64,000 nucleotides of DNA from assembly GCA_964504665.1 (NCBI GenBank), contig CAZDEH010000001.1, positions 28,917-92,916 on the forward strand. Reading direction: 5' to 3'. Shown piece by piece: positions 1-8,550 of this stretch. Source of the DNA: STC-54 sp964504665. GTDB taxonomy: Bacteria > Patescibacteriota > Microgenomatia > Daviesbacterales > UBA10151. Numbering within the stretch: the stretch's first letter is position 1; every line of letters starts with the position of its first letter. The notes below the pieces were generated by a model. The model was not told the origin of the DNA and did not search any database. It worked only from the letters and a program-made list of their open reading frames with translations. Both the position numbers and the translations under genes were made by a program.

Positions 1-228
1 GGAATAAATAAAAAATTACTAAATAACAAAAAGAGCTTACTGTCAGTTACCTTAAATTTATCCTTTCATCTATTAAATATTGTTCAAAATCCTGATGGAG
101 TTTTTTAAAAAGGAATCTTTTTTTTAGTTTTAAATACACCTTGTAAACTTACTATATCCCCTACTGGTTCCGCTATCAACCTACTCAATTATATTCAGAT
201 AACGCTATCTTATAACTAAATTCGAATT
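1..228. other. Non-coding stretch with a possible gene-tail remnant
   Basis: No complete gene is visible before the first coding region. On the minus strand a 33-codon open segment ends at a stop near 47-49 and reads like a charged protein tail (it contains KKLHQDFEQYLIDERINLR). It has no start codon. It lies just beyond the 3' end of the transglutaminase-like gene, so it could be another displaced gene end of the kind seen elsewhere in the window, but I could not match it to a gene here. Confidence 0.3.
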
Positions 229-3018
229 TTAACTTAATAAATATTTTGCTAATAATCTTACTTTCAACCTTATGGGTTCATCTAATGATACAATTCCGTC
301 ATATTTTACAGCATTTCTGGAATATTCATCTAATTTAGCATAATTTACATTTTGACGAAGAGCTCTTAATATTTGCTCCTTATCTTCATAATTCATTTCA
401 GCATCTAAATTTAGTTGGCCTGGTTTTCCAAATGATAACCATGTTAGGAAATTAAATACTTTTTTCAAATCATTTTGAGTAAAAATCGATAGGACACTTT
501 TATCGATAAGTGACGAAGTTGTCTCTCTGGGATGTATTCTTCTTAACACCCTTGACAATTTGCCAGCAATATAAAAAGAAGATGTAACTCCTCCGATAGC
601 AATTAATGCTTTGACTTTATTAATTATATCTTGATCTTTCGCAAGATCGTTAAATTCATCTTGCCATTCTTGATTCTCTGAAGAATCTTCACCGGGAGTA
701 CTTAATAATTGGGCATACTGTTGAGTCATCTGGTCATCTGCTAAATCTGAAGGAGTCGCATCAACAATTCTTCCATCTTCTTTTATCCCAAAAGCATGAG
801 CTCTCTCTTGTCTTAAATATCCTAAGTTACTCGACTCAGGACCATTTGCAGTATTTAAATATCCAAAAGCCATATTAAATGGTTTACCGTTTGGATCGGC
901 AGAAGTTAATACGCCAAGTGCAGTATTACAAACATCACAATTACAACCCGAAACTTCAAAAATCGCATCAGCATATTCCTCAGGGCTTAAAGCCTGATCA
1001 ACCTGATCTTTTCCAGACGGATTTAATGAATAGTTGTGCGATGCCCTTAAATCTACAGCAATATTTTCTGGGATAAGATCTTTTACAGGTGTTACTCCCG
1101 CGTGTTGTATTACCATCCTAGCACGTTCACTTAATTTATTATAATCAGTTACAGGAGTGATTCTACCAACTGCATGTACTTGTCCACTTTCACTAGGAAC
1201 TAAAGTTTCTATTAAATTAACATAACTAATATTTCTAGTAGCATCACCAGAAATTTCCACTTCTACTGTTCCATCATCATGCATCCAAACTGAATAATTC
1301 ACCTGTTCATTATTTGGACCTGTCAACCGTAACGCTCCAACAGTAGAATGATCTTTGATGGGTATTTTAAAGCTAGTAGAACCTAATAAATTTAATCTAA
1401 CTCCTTTTAATAAAAATATTGAATCAGTAGTTTGAGGTAATGATTCTGGTAATTCTACTTTTTTAGCCCGATTATGATTTATTTGCCACTTACCATCTCT
1501 GAAAACACGAGCAGTATTTTGTATGTAATAACCAGAAGTATCAACACCTTCTCCTGCTTGCACTTGCCAGTCTAAACCATGTTTTGGTAGTTCACTTGGA
1601 AACATAGGTCTATCTATATTCTGTGTGACAGGCGTAGGTTGTTTTGCCAAAGCGTCATATAAACCCTCTATCCCTCCACTAGATAAAGCAGATAAACCAA
1701 TATTCGTTGAGACTGTAAGAAGAATACCTGTTAATGCTGTTCTTGCTATTACTAAAGATTCTGATTTCAGACCAGAGGCAACTTCAGAATAAAATTTCCT
1801 ACTACCAAACTTAGCAGATTTAACAACACCGGTTATATCATAGGGACCCTGTGCACTTGGAACTATTCCTAATTTTTTTAGACGTTCAACAACTTCCCTT
1901 TTATCTAAATCTTTTTCTTTTATCAGTGTACTTGCTGAATAATCTTTGATCATTTGATGAACTACAAAGGCTAATTGAGCCTTTTTATAAAGAGTTAAAG
2001 AAGCAATAATGTCTTCAACTGATTGATTACGGGTTTTTAGTAGATTTTCTAAGGGGACCATTTTTGTCTCCCCTGAACTACTAGTAACGTTTACATAATA
2101 AAAATCTTCCATTGTTTTTTTTAAATATGTATATCTACTAATTTTCTTTCTTTGTGGGACATAATTAGGTCCTTCACGGCTAAATACCATTTCAGATCCA
2201 TCAAAATGCATATCTATTTCTCGTTTTAAAATTCTATTTAATCTTTCAAGAAGTAATTTTTCATAATTTTTACTTTCTTCTTGAGTAGAAGCAGTTTTTA
2301 CTGTAGATAAGAGAGTGGAAAATTCAGGATCTTCTAGAGCATCACAAGCTTTTCTAAAATCTTCTTGGGGAACAGTACATAAATGCTCAAATTCCTCTCG
2401 CGTAAAAGCTAAAATTTCACTCTGAGGTGTTCGGGATTCAACATTTTTTCTTGCTACCAGACTTTTGAGTGATCCTACATGCTCCTGCGGAAATCTTGTG
2501 GAAAGTTTTGGAGTTTGAAAACCAATGCAAACAGCTTGATAATCGCGATCTTTAAAAAAATCCCTTATTTGTCTTATCGAAAGATCAGTTGCATCTATCA
2601 TTGCCTCTAGAGAACTTTCACTATTAGTACCTACGCTATTAAATCTTGGCAAAGTTATATAGACAAAATCATCACCCTCTCTAAGACTAAACCCATTAAG
2701 ATCTAAAGCCTCTTGACCTTTATACACAAGTTGCGCTGCAGAATAGCCAAGTTCTGGATCTATTGTTTTAGTTTTCTCTTTTGTTTTTTCACGAAGGTAC
2801 TGTTGTCTTACACTTTCACCTAAATGATAGAGTGTATATATAAGTGGAATAAAATTACCTGATTGCATCGCCAAAGAAGATATTCCTGCTGTATAAACTG
2901 AGTCCTTTCCGTGTCTTAGCAACTCACTATCATAATCTAAAATGTCTTTTTTTATATGAATTCTCTGATCTTCTCTTTCCGACTCTTCCATAGTAATCTC
3001 TCCGCTTCTATCTATCAT
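229..3018 (-). CDS. Membrane protein with transglutaminase-like domain
   Basis: A 929-residue protein of unknown overall function. Around residue 690 it has a cysteine cluster (SGCNCDVCNTALG), followed near 740 by AHAFGI and near 753 by VDATPS. This Cys-His-Asp order is that of the transglutaminase/papain-like core, where the Cys is the nucleophile and the His usually sits in an HAWVE-like segment. Hydrophobic segments near 420-443 and 802-822 suggest two membrane spans with the transglutaminase-like part between them, probably outside the cell. The N-terminal 400 residues are charged and helical with no family I recognise. It is a single gene facing away from the window start. The fold call is by motif only; whether it is a protease, cross-linker or inactive binding domain cannot be told. 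Confidence 0.6.
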   Translation of the reverse strand: MIDRSGEITMEESEREDQRIHIKKDILDYDSELLRHGKDSVYTAGISSLAMQSGNFIPLIYTLYHLGESVRQQYLREKTKEKTKTIDPELGYSAAQLVYKGQEALDLNGFSLREGDDFVYITLPRFNSVGTNSESSLEAMIDATDLSIRQIRDFFKDRDYQAVCIGFQTPKLSTRFPQEHVGSLKSLVARKNVESRTPQSEILAFTREEFEHLCTVPQEDFRKACDALEDPEFSTLLSTVKTASTQEESKNYEKLLLERLNRILKREIDMHFDGSEMVFSREGPNYVPQRKKISRYTYLKKTMEDFYYVNVTSSSGETKMVPLENLLKTRNQSVEDIIASLTLYKKAQLAFVVHQMIKDYSASTLIKEKDLDKREVVERLKKLGIVPSAQGPYDITGVVKSAKFGSRKFYSEVASGLKSESLVIARTALTGILLTVSTNIGLSALSSGGIEGLYDALAKQPTPVTQNIDRPMFPSELPKHGLDWQVQAGEGVDTSGYYIQNTARVFRDGKWQINHNRAKKVELPESLPQTTDSIFLLKGVRLNLLGSTSFKIPIKDHSTVGALRLTGPNNEQVNYSVWMHDDGTVEVEISGDATRNISYVNLIETLVPSESGQVHAVGRITPVTDYNKLSERARMVIQHAGVTPVKDLIPENIAVDLRASHNYSLNPSGKDQVDQALSPEEYADAIFEVSGCNCDVCNTALGVLTSADPNGKPFNMAFGYLNTANGPESSNLGYLRQERAHAFGIKEDGRIVDATPSDLADDQMTQQYAQLLSTPGEDSSENQEWQDEFNDLAKDQDIINKVKALIAIGGVTSSFYIAGKLSRVLRRIHPRETTSSLIDKSVLSIFTQNDLKKVFNFLTWLSFGKPGQLNLDAEMNYEDKEQILRALRQNVNYAKLDEYSRNAVKYDGIVSLDEPIRLKVRLLAKYLLS

Positions 3019-3084
3019 AAATAAGTTTTATATGTCATTTCTTATTTAGTAATTTTATCACCTAAACCCCACAAACTATACGAA

Positions 3085-3160
3085 TTATTTCTGTTTGTAT
3101 TGTTGCCGATACATTTCAATCAGTTCTTTAACTGTTTTAACATCTTCTGCTTTTTTCAAA
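3085..3160 (-). pseudogene. Displaced copy of the DNA ligase 3' end
   Basis: Read on the minus strand this segment ends AEDVKTVKELIEMYRQQYKQ and a stop. The intact ligase just upstream ends PEDATTVKELIEMYQQQYQK. About three quarters of the bases match over some 65 positions. There is no start codon and the open frame runs back into hicA in another frame. HicBA therefore sits between the true ligase end and this second end. Confidence 0.8.
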
Positions 3161-3190
3161 TTATCGATTTTAGACGTTGGAACAATCTTA

Positions 3191-3421
3191 CTACTTTTTT
3201 AGCTTCTTAAGAAACTCTTCAGGAGAAATTTTAATATCCTGTAATATTGCCCTAATTAAACCTTTTCCTATATCTTTTCCTGGATGAATTGGAACAACTG
3301 TTGTTCTACCGTCTGGATGTTTAAAAAAACCATGACTTCCTTTTTGCCTAGACTGCTCAAAACCCAAATTTGACATTATTTTGATTAATTCCTTAGATTT
3401 TATAGCAGGAAGTTTTGGCAT
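3191..3421 (-). CDS. hicA: HicA-family toxin (mRNA interferase)
   Basis: A 76-residue protein with the small dsRBD-like HicA fold. The family signature is clear: LPAIKSKELIKIM at the start, then GFEQSRQKGSHGFFKHPDGR, whose GSH histidine is the usual catalytic residue, then VVPIHPGKDIGKGLIRAIL. HicA toxins cut mRNA and are neutralised by HicB. Its start codon ATG overlaps the last base of hicB, so the two are translationally coupled with antitoxin first. The pair sits between the ligase gene and a displaced ligase 3' end. Confidence 0.93.
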   Translation of the reverse strand: MPKLPAIKSKELIKIMSNLGFEQSRQKGSHGFFKHPDGRTTVVPIHPGKDIGKGLIRAILQDIKISPEEFLKKLKK

Positions 3422-3681
3422 TAAAAAGCAAATTTAACAGGAATATTCGTTACCCCTAAAAATTTATCCTGAGCATCTTCCCCCAAATCTATTTGAGATT
3501 TATATGAAGGATTATTTTTAGCTTCTTCTAAACAAAGCTCTATTGCTTCTTTAATATTTTTTAGAACCAGTTCATACGTTTCCCCTTGTGTATGACATCC
3601 AGGCAAAGCAGGAATAGAAGCTATAAAAACTCCATCTTCATCTTGTTCAATAATAACTTTAAAATTTAACACTTTCGGCAT
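3421..3681 (-). CDS. hicB: HicB-family antitoxin
   Basis: An 86-residue HicB-type protein with a degraded RNase H-like fold: FKVIIEQDEDGVFIASIPALPGCHTQGETYEL and NIKEAIELCLEEA are family hallmarks. It lacks the C-terminal DNA-binding domain found in longer HicB proteins, so self-regulation may be by another route. A TATAAT box (plus-strand 3688-3693) ends 6 bases before the ATG, implying a leaderless or nearly leaderless transcript. Confidence 0.92.
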   Translation of the reverse strand: MPKVLNFKVIIEQDEDGVFIASIPALPGCHTQGETYELVLKNIKEAIELCLEEAKNNPSYKSQIDLGEDAQDKFLGVTNIPVKFAF

Positions 3682-3687
3682 ATGAGT

Positions 3688-3693
3688 ATTATA
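3688..3693 (-). promoter_or_regulatory. -10 box of hicBA, leaderless type
   Basis: TATAAT on the minus strand with only 6 bases between it and the hicB ATG. Transcription would begin at or next to the start codon. The same spacing recurs at many genes in the window. Confidence 0.65.
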
Positions 3694-3717
3694 CCATGAT
3701 GATTTATTATTCTAATT

Positions 3718-5487
3718 TCAGTTTTTTTGGTACTGTTGCTGGTACATTTCTATTAACTCCTTAACTGTAGTTGCATCTTCTGGTCTTTTATCATCATCAC
3801 GGAAATTAACTAATCGGGGGAATCTTAAAGCATAGCCTGGATCATTCCCAATCTTTCCTGCAGTATGAATTGGGCTTTTGGTAATCTCATCTGCCAAGAC
3901 TTCTATCACAATTTCCGGCTCTATCCAGACAGTAGGCACTAACAGGGAATTGACCCTGGCTGGCTTATGATCCACTTTAATTTTATCTGCTCTTTTGTGG
4001 ATTTCCCTCCACTCTTCATCAGTCAAACCCGTGCCAATTTTGGAAACAGTTACAAATTCATCTTTTTTATCATTATAAACACCAACGAGTAAAGATCCTG
4101 CCCCAAAAGAAGACCTTTTCCCTTTACCAAAAATATAACCTAAAATCACACAATCAATAGTATCATGCAGCTCTCCTGCAGAATGTCTTTTTAATTTTAC
4201 CCAATTAAAATTCCTGGCGCCTGCTTCATATTTTGAATCAGGTTTTTTCACAATTAATCCTTCCAAACCGCTGGTAATAGCCGTATCAAAAAGTTCCTGA
4301 ATCTTTTCTGCAGAATCTGTGAGTATTCCCGGCTCAGGTATGAGTATCTCATCACCGAAGATTGCTTGTTTTAATTTCTCCATCCGCAGTGTCAGCGGTT
4401 CAGAGACCAACGATTCACCGTTTAAATACATAATGTCAAAAACAAAAGCCTTTAAAGGCAGTTGTTTTGCCATCTCTTCTATATCATACTTTCTTCTCCT
4501 TTTAGTGGTCTCCTGAAATGGTAAAAACTCCTCTGAATCTGGGTTATAGGCTAAAGCTTCTGAATCTAAAATAACAGTTTCAGCTTTGACTTGTTTTAAA
4601 ACTCCCGCCAAAATCTCCGGCATCATGGGGGTTGTTTCTTCTAAATTTCTGGAAAATAGTCTGACTATATCCCCATTTTTATGAATCTGACAACGGAATC
4701 CATCATATTTTTTTTGGATATGAGCTTCTCCCCCCATTTTCTGGAGAATAGTACTTGCATCAGGTAATCTTTCTGTAAGTTCTGAACGAAGTGGTCTGCC
4801 TACTGTCACATCTAAGCTTTTAACTCCCGTTAAACCTTTTATCCATAAAGTTTCTCCAATCAACCCTAAATCTGAAGTCCGGTTATAAGCTTCTTCCAAC
4901 TCCCCCCGGAGTTTTCTATCCCCTAATTTACTTTCTGCAAAAGCATCTAAAATTGTCGGATCCCCTATCCCTAATCTACTTGCCCCAAGGGGAATTCTGA
5001 CTAAATGTTTAGCAGAGACAGCATTCATGTTATCCAGTAAGCTCACTAAAAGATTAATTCTTTTTTCCACAGTTCCTTCACCAGAAGTCTTAGCAATTTC
5101 AAGTAAAGTATTAAAAACATCTTTAATGCTCAGAACGCTTTCAGCCTTCAGTCTTCCGACTTCCGCTTTTTCGGTAGTCGGTAGTCGGTAGTCGGAAAGC
5201 CGTTCTGCAACCTTCCCTAAATCTCCAACCTTACTATATTCCTGCAGAACCTCATCTTTTGCAACTCCATAAGCTTTGGCTAAAGCCTGAGCCACTAATT
5301 TTTCACTCATCCCAATTTCTATTGGCTCATAAAACGGAGCTACTCTACCTTGAATCAGGTAAATTACCTTAGCAATTTCTTCTGGCTTTACCTCACTGAA
5401 TAATTCAGAGAGAATATTAATTAAAACTAACCTGGAAGAAGTGGATTCGAGTCTATTAAGGTATTTAGCCAAATCTCTGAAGGTCAT
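3718..5487 (-). CDS. lig: ATP-dependent DNA ligase
   Basis: A 589-residue ligase of the archaeal/CPR type that seals nicks in replication and repair. An N-terminal helical DNA-binding domain (about 1-210) precedes the adenylation domain, whose motif I is KKYDGFRCQIH with the AMP-accepting lysine near residue 258. Downstream are LFSRNLEETT (motif Ia/III region), VILDSEALAY, FVFDIMYLNG, EGLIVKKPDSKYEAG (motif IV) and WVKLKRH (motif V), then an OB-fold. Bacteria normally use NAD-dependent LigA; an ATP-dependent main ligase is common in CPR. Residues about 98-116 (SDYRLPTTEKAEVGRLKAES) are a repeat-derived in-frame insertion. A TACAAT box lies 6 bases before the ATG. Confidence 0.95.
   Translation of the reverse strand: MTFRDLAKYLNRLESTSSRLVLINILSELFSEVKPEEIAKVIYLIQGRVAPFYEPIEIGMSEKLVAQALAKAYGVAKDEVLQEYSKVGDLGKVAERLSDYRLPTTEKAEVGRLKAESVLSIKDVFNTLLEIAKTSGEGTVEKRINLLVSLLDNMNAVSAKHLVRIPLGASRLGIGDPTILDAFAESKLGDRKLRGELEEAYNRTSDLGLIGETLWIKGLTGVKSLDVTVGRPLRSELTERLPDASTILQKMGGEAHIQKKYDGFRCQIHKNGDIVRLFSRNLEETTPMMPEILAGVLKQVKAETVILDSEALAYNPDSEEFLPFQETTKRRRKYDIEEMAKQLPLKAFVFDIMYLNGESLVSEPLTLRMEKLKQAIFGDEILIPEPGILTDSAEKIQELFDTAITSGLEGLIVKKPDSKYEAGARNFNWVKLKRHSAGELHDTIDCVILGYIFGKGKRSSFGAGSLLVGVYNDKKDEFVTVSKIGTGLTDEEWREIHKRADKIKVDHKPARVNSLLVPTVWIEPEIVIEVLADEITKSPIHTAGKIGNDPGYALRFPRLVNFRDDDKRPEDATTVKELIEMYQQQYQKN
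5160..5205 (-). repeat. In-frame repeat element inside ligase (family A)
   Basis: The plus strand carries CTTCCGCTTTTTC followed by three tandem GGTAGTC units. Closely similar text occurs in recF (11755-11812) and the GT4 gene (14905-14945), read in the same frame: DYRLPTTEKAEVGRLKAES here, DYRLLTTVKAEDGRPKTED in recF, SEKAEAGSQKPDSY in the glycosyltransferase. The element keeps the host frame open and sits in a surface loop between helices. Confidence 0.75.
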
Positions 5488-5493
5488 GATTGG

Positions 5494-5499
5494 ATTGTA
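5494..5499 (-). promoter_or_regulatory. -10 box of lig, leaderless type
   Basis: TACAAT on the minus strand, separated by 6 bases from the ligase ATG. No Shine-Dalgarno sequence fits in that space. Confidence 0.55.
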
Positions 5500-5562
5500 A
5501 TGGATTCCTAAAATATTGTAAAATCCTTGATTTTAAGTTACTCTGGAATTAATATGATTACT

Positions 5563-6363
5563 ATGGACCAAGAGGGCTATGGACTACGGGAAAGTCATCC
5601 ATCGACAGAAGATCCTTTAGGAATAAAGCGAAAAGAAGAATTAATCAAATATTATACAGAAATTGGCTCACAGCTTCTTGCGGGACAGTTGCCATTAAAA
5701 GAATTTGCAATAGGGCAGGCTGAAAACCATTTGCAAAGAGAAGTTGAGGCCGAACATGATCCTCTAACAGGGCTTCCAAATAGACGAGGTTTTATGAGTC
5801 GTATCGACGATAAACTATTAAGCTTTCGACGAACTCTACACCCAATGAATAAACAATATCCAGCACAAACACCTGGATGTTTGGCCATCTTAGATCTGGA
5901 TAATTTTGGTCTAGTCAATAAAAAGTATGGTGATCATGTCGGGGATGCTGTACTCCAACAGGTCGCAGCAGTACTAACTGAGGGTGTTCGCCCAGAAGAC
6001 TTAATAGCTCGATTTGGGGGAGAAGAACTTGTGATTTTTTTATCCGGAGCAAGATTAGAAGATGCCCAAAAGATCATTGAAAGAATCAGAAAAGACCTCC
6101 CCCATAAAACTGCCGATGGGCTAAGGAATTTAGGGTTCGTTGCTATTGAGCAAACTGCTTCATTCGGAGTAGTTCAGATACCGGAAAACTTATCAGAAGA
6201 AGGGTTAAAGGAACCTGCAGAAAGAAGCCGTATATTTAGTGAGGCTTATACACAGATGGTTAGTGCTATGAGGTATGTTAAAAAGGTTAGTAAAAATGCA
6301 ACTGCTGTAAGATATGGTGATGGAAGGATGGAAATAATCACTCCACCTAAAAATTCAATATGA
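5563..6363 (+). CDS. GGDEF-domain protein, probable diguanylate cyclase
   Basis: About 266 residues. A short helical N-terminus leads into a complete GGDEF domain: DPLTGLPNRRGF (substrate-binding N-P-R region), CLAILDLDNFGLVNKKYGD (metal-binding Asp) and the signature FGGEELVIFL near residue 150. The canonical signature is GG(D/E)EF; here the last position is Leu, which is tolerated in some active enzymes but should be tested. It would make cyclic di-GMP. I place the start at the ATG at 5563, with a TAATAT box 7 bases before it; upstream alternatives are TTG 5527 and ATG 5554. Its stop overlaps the next gene as ATGA, so the two form an operon. Confidence 0.85.
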   Translation: MDQEGYGLRESHPSTEDPLGIKRKEELIKYYTEIGSQLLAGQLPLKEFAIGQAENHLQREVEAEHDPLTGLPNRRGFMSRIDDKLLSFRRTLHPMNKQYPAQTPGCLAILDLDNFGLVNKKYGDHVGDAVLQQVAAVLTEGVRPEDLIARFGGEELVIFLSGARLEDAQKIIERIRKDLPHKTADGLRNLGFVAIEQTASFGVVQIPENLSEEGLKEPAERSRIFSEAYTQMVSAMRYVKKVSKNATAVRYGDGRMEIITPPKNSI

Positions 6364-6668
6364 GTCAGGATCATGGACAAGACAAAATTAGAGGGGAACA
6401 ACCGACAGGCAAATTACAACTTCCCAAAACAATCGAAGAACTAAAAAGCCTACTTGATGAAGCTAAAAAAGAAGGAGCAAGAATTGCTGCTGCCTCTATT
6501 GCGGAAAAAATGCGTCAACCTATTTCTGTCTTGTTAGGTCTTAAAGAAACTCATGAGCATAAAGTATTGCCGATTGAGGACATACTAGAAATGACCTTTG
6601 ACAGTGCTGAACAACTCAATAAAATTGCCAATAGGTATGATCCCACTAAGCAGCAACGAAAAAGATGA
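6360..6668 (+). CDS. Small protein resembling a histidine-kinase dimerisation helix without the His
   Basis: 102 residues, translationally coupled (ATGA) to the GGDEF gene. The central segment ASIAEKMRQPISVLLGLKE resembles the H-box of sensor kinases (typical form SMAHEIRQPLTAILG), but Glu stands where the phospho-accepting His would be. No ATPase domain follows. The ends are charged and probably disordered. A role as a dimerising or response-regulator-docking protein is possible, given that a receiver-domain gene is the convergent neighbour, but this is inference from one short resemblance. Confidence 0.55.
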   Translation: MSQDHGQDKIRGEQPTGKLQLPKTIEELKSLLDEAKKEGARIAAASIAEKMRQPISVLLGLKETHEHKVLPIEDILEMTFDSAEQLNKIANRYDPTKQQRKR

Positions 6669-6760
6669 GCGTGAAGATTTTGGTTTTTCTGAATATGGAG
6701 GTATGTCTGTCTTAACTATACATTCTAAAGCAGGTCAATAACCCAGCTATCTAATACAAA

Positions 6761-7177
6761 CTAAGCATGTATTAATTCTTGAATAGTATTTACAGGTTCT
6801 CTTACTGCACAAGCACCTGATAACATTTTAAAAAGATGATCTAGATCTTCAAATGGTTTTTTTTCAAAACCACAGTTTAGTTCTTCTGCTGCAACATTGT
6901 AACCACCATTACATGAAGCCAATATTATAGGCATATCCGGTAGCTTTTCCCTGACTATAGATACAAGTTTAATTCCATCTATCCTACCAGGCATTTCTAT
7001 ATCCAATAACCCAATATCCGCCTCTTGTGCTTTCTCTAATATGGAAGCTGGAGAGTCTTGAGCTAGAATCTCTGTGGTTGCTAAACCTTCTAACTTACAG
7101 AGTAATTTAAGCATCTCTATGGCAGCAGGATCGTCATCAGCTATAAACACTGTCTTTCTCTCTTTTAATTGTCCCAT
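6761..7177 (-). CDS. Single-domain response regulator (receiver domain)
   Basis: About 138 residues comprising only a CheY-like receiver: acidic pocket FIADDDPAA, phospho-acceptor Asp near residue 56 in GLLDIEMPGRIDG, the switch region IILASC (Ser at the Thr/Ser position) and FEKKPFED with the conserved Lys. No output domain follows, so it acts through protein contact. I choose the ATG at 7177 because a TATAAT box ends 7 bases upstream. It converges on the GGDEF operon, suggesting a shared signalling unit. Confidence 0.9.
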   Translation of the reverse strand: MGQLKERKTVFIADDDPAAIEMLKLLCKLEGLATTEILAQDSPASILEKAQEADIGLLDIEMPGRIDGIKLVSIVREKLPDMPIILASCNGGYNVAAEELNCGFEKKPFEDLDHLFKMLSGACAVREPVNTIQELIHA

Positions 7178-7184
7178 AGTATGT

Positions 7185-7190
7185 ATTATA
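7185..7190 (-). promoter_or_regulatory. -10 box of response regulator gene, leaderless type
   Basis: TATAAT on the minus strand, 7 bases before the ATG at 7177. Confidence 0.55.
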
Positions 7191-7227
7191 CCACTAACGT
7201 CAATCCTCGACAAGTTAACCTACAATT

Positions 7228-8355
7228 TTACTTTAAAGTATACTTAGCCATTTTGGTTCCGCCTATTTTTTTCATCAGACCTTTTTGTTTTAAGAATCTA
7301 ATTTCCCTTAAGACTGTATCATCAGAAAAATCAGGGAAAATTTTTCTAAAATCCCTGTTGGACATCTCTTTGTGTCTGTGTAAATATTCCATAATGATCA
7401 TTTGCCTCTCATTTAACACAACCTGCTCTCCTAACTGATCTTTAATTCTGGCATCAGTTGAAATCCGTTTTACTTTTTCCTTGATTCCATTTAGTTCAAT
7501 CGCCACCCCTTCTACAAAATAATCCAACCAGGGAGTTAAATCCCGTTCATGGGTATCCATCACCAACTGATTGGAAACAGCCTGGAGGGTTAAATAATAA
7601 TCCATGGGGTTTTCATCAAAATATTCTTCAAAAGAAAAGAATTTTCTGATATCATAATTATCCAAAAACATCACGAGGGTTGCCACAGCCCTGGCAGTCC
7701 TGCCATTTCCATCCACAAAAGGATGAATACGGGCTAACTCATAATGAATAATCCCGGCTTTGATCACTGGATGAAGCTCCTTTATTTCTTCCCCATTAAT
7801 CCAGTTTAATAAATCTTCCAAAAGATATGGGACTTCTACTGCCACGGGCGGAGAATAGGAAATCTGTCCTGTTTGAGTATTTCTGACAACTACCTGTTTA
7901 TCTCTGATTTTACCGCTTTTTTCCTCTGCCAGGATTTTTTCTGTAGTTAATTTATGAATTTGTAAAATTGTATCCAAAGTCACCACATAGTTTAACCTTG
8001 TCTCGCCTAACGGCGAAGTCTCGCCCGTCTCGCCTTCCGGCGGACGTGGCGAACCTATTTGAGTGGAGACTTCATCAATAAACCTTAACACATTCCTATA
8101 ATTTAAAATTTCCTGGATGTCTCTATCCCTCCCCACCACTTCCTCTCCTGCCAACACATCTTTTGCTTCTTCAAAAGATAGTTTGTTTCCTTCCAGATGA
8201 GTTCCATGATGGACTGTCCGCTCAACGGCTTCTTTTCTGAATTTTGCTTCCCAGGCAGGGATTAAAGGAGAGCTCATAATCACCTCGCGTGCAGCATCAA
8301 CAATACCGATATTTTTAAGGATCTTATTAGTAATAGTATATTTAGGGGCGAACAT
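7228..8355 (-). CDS. Fic-family protein, probable AMPylator
   Basis: 375 residues. The Fic active-site loop HPFVDGNGRTARA lies near residue 210 with catalytic His and the Gly-Asn-Gly-Arg nucleotide-binding turn intact. Near residue 45 is GTHLEGNKL, similar to the auto-inhibitory helix motif of N-terminally regulated (class II) Fic proteins. The C-terminus (MIIMEYLHRH to the end) looks like a winged helix. Fic enzymes usually transfer AMP to Ser, Thr or Tyr of target proteins. An insertion at about residue 102-120 (GSPRPPEGETGETSPLGE, plus strand about 8000-8055) is repeat-derived and GC-rich compared with its surroundings. Confidence 0.92.
   Translation of the reverse strand: MFAPKYTITNKILKNIGIVDAAREVIMSSPLIPAWEAKFRKEAVERTVHHGTHLEGNKLSFEEAKDVLAGEEVVGRDRDIQEILNYRNVLRFIDEVSTQIGSPRPPEGETGETSPLGETRLNYVVTLDTILQIHKLTTEKILAEEKSGKIRDKQVVVRNTQTGQISYSPPVAVEVPYLLEDLLNWINGEEIKELHPVIKAGIIHYELARIHPFVDGNGRTARAVATLVMFLDNYDIRKFFSFEEYFDENPMDYYLTLQAVSNQLVMDTHERDLTPWLDYFVEGVAIELNGIKEKVKRISTDARIKDQLGEQVVLNERQMIIMEYLHRHKEMSNRDFRKIFPDFSDDTVLREIRFLKQKGLMKKIGGTKMAKYTLK
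8000..8055 (-). repeat. In-frame GC-rich repeat element inside the fic gene (family B)
   Basis: The plus strand reads GTCTCGCCTAACGGCGAAG then a further GTCTCGCC and CCTTCCGGCGGACGTGGCG. Similar TCGCC/GGCGAG-rich blocks are found in the glycosyltransferase linker near 58290-58325, at 37695-37715 and at 55665-55735. It adds a Pro/Gly/Glu-rich loop without breaking the frame. Confidence 0.55.
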
Positions 8356-8512
8356 AATAAAGCTATCAGTCTTCAGTATCGGTCCGATTAAGTCGGACCT
8401 CTCAGCTATCAGACTGTCTGACGGCTAACGACATTGTTCTGACAACTCTTTTATTCTCGCATATTCCCCGCAAGAAACCAAGATAGCATAAATAGTGAAC
8501 CATTGGGAGATG
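8356..8512. repeat. Repeat-rich intergenic region upstream of fic
   Basis: Contains CTATCAG twice in the same orientation around a hairpin GGTCCGA-TTAAG-TCGGACC (8382-8400), then GACTGTCTGACGGCTAACGAC. The CTATCAG/CTGATAG and GTCTGA words recur inside polA (17895-17965) and fpg (13875-13905), so this is an intergenic member of the same dispersed family. No gene is seen here. Confidence 0.6.
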
Positions 8513-8540
8513 TTGACAAATATAATAGAGTGTGTATAAT
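8513..8540 (+). promoter_or_regulatory. Consensus sigma-70 promoter of mazEF
   Basis: A perfect TTGACA (8513-8518), a 16-base spacer and a perfect TATAAT (8535-8540), followed 10 bases later by the mazE ATG. The predicted transcript start falls about 4 bases before the ATG. The overlapping GTGTATAATTAGTGTGTATA is a plausible operator for the MazE-like repressor. Confidence 0.8.
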
Positions 8541-8550
8541 TAGTGTGTAT

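Noticed and set aside
7190..7210. TTGACG as a -35 box for the response regulator
   Set aside because: It lies only 7 bases from the TATAAT box, too close for a sigma-70 promoter.
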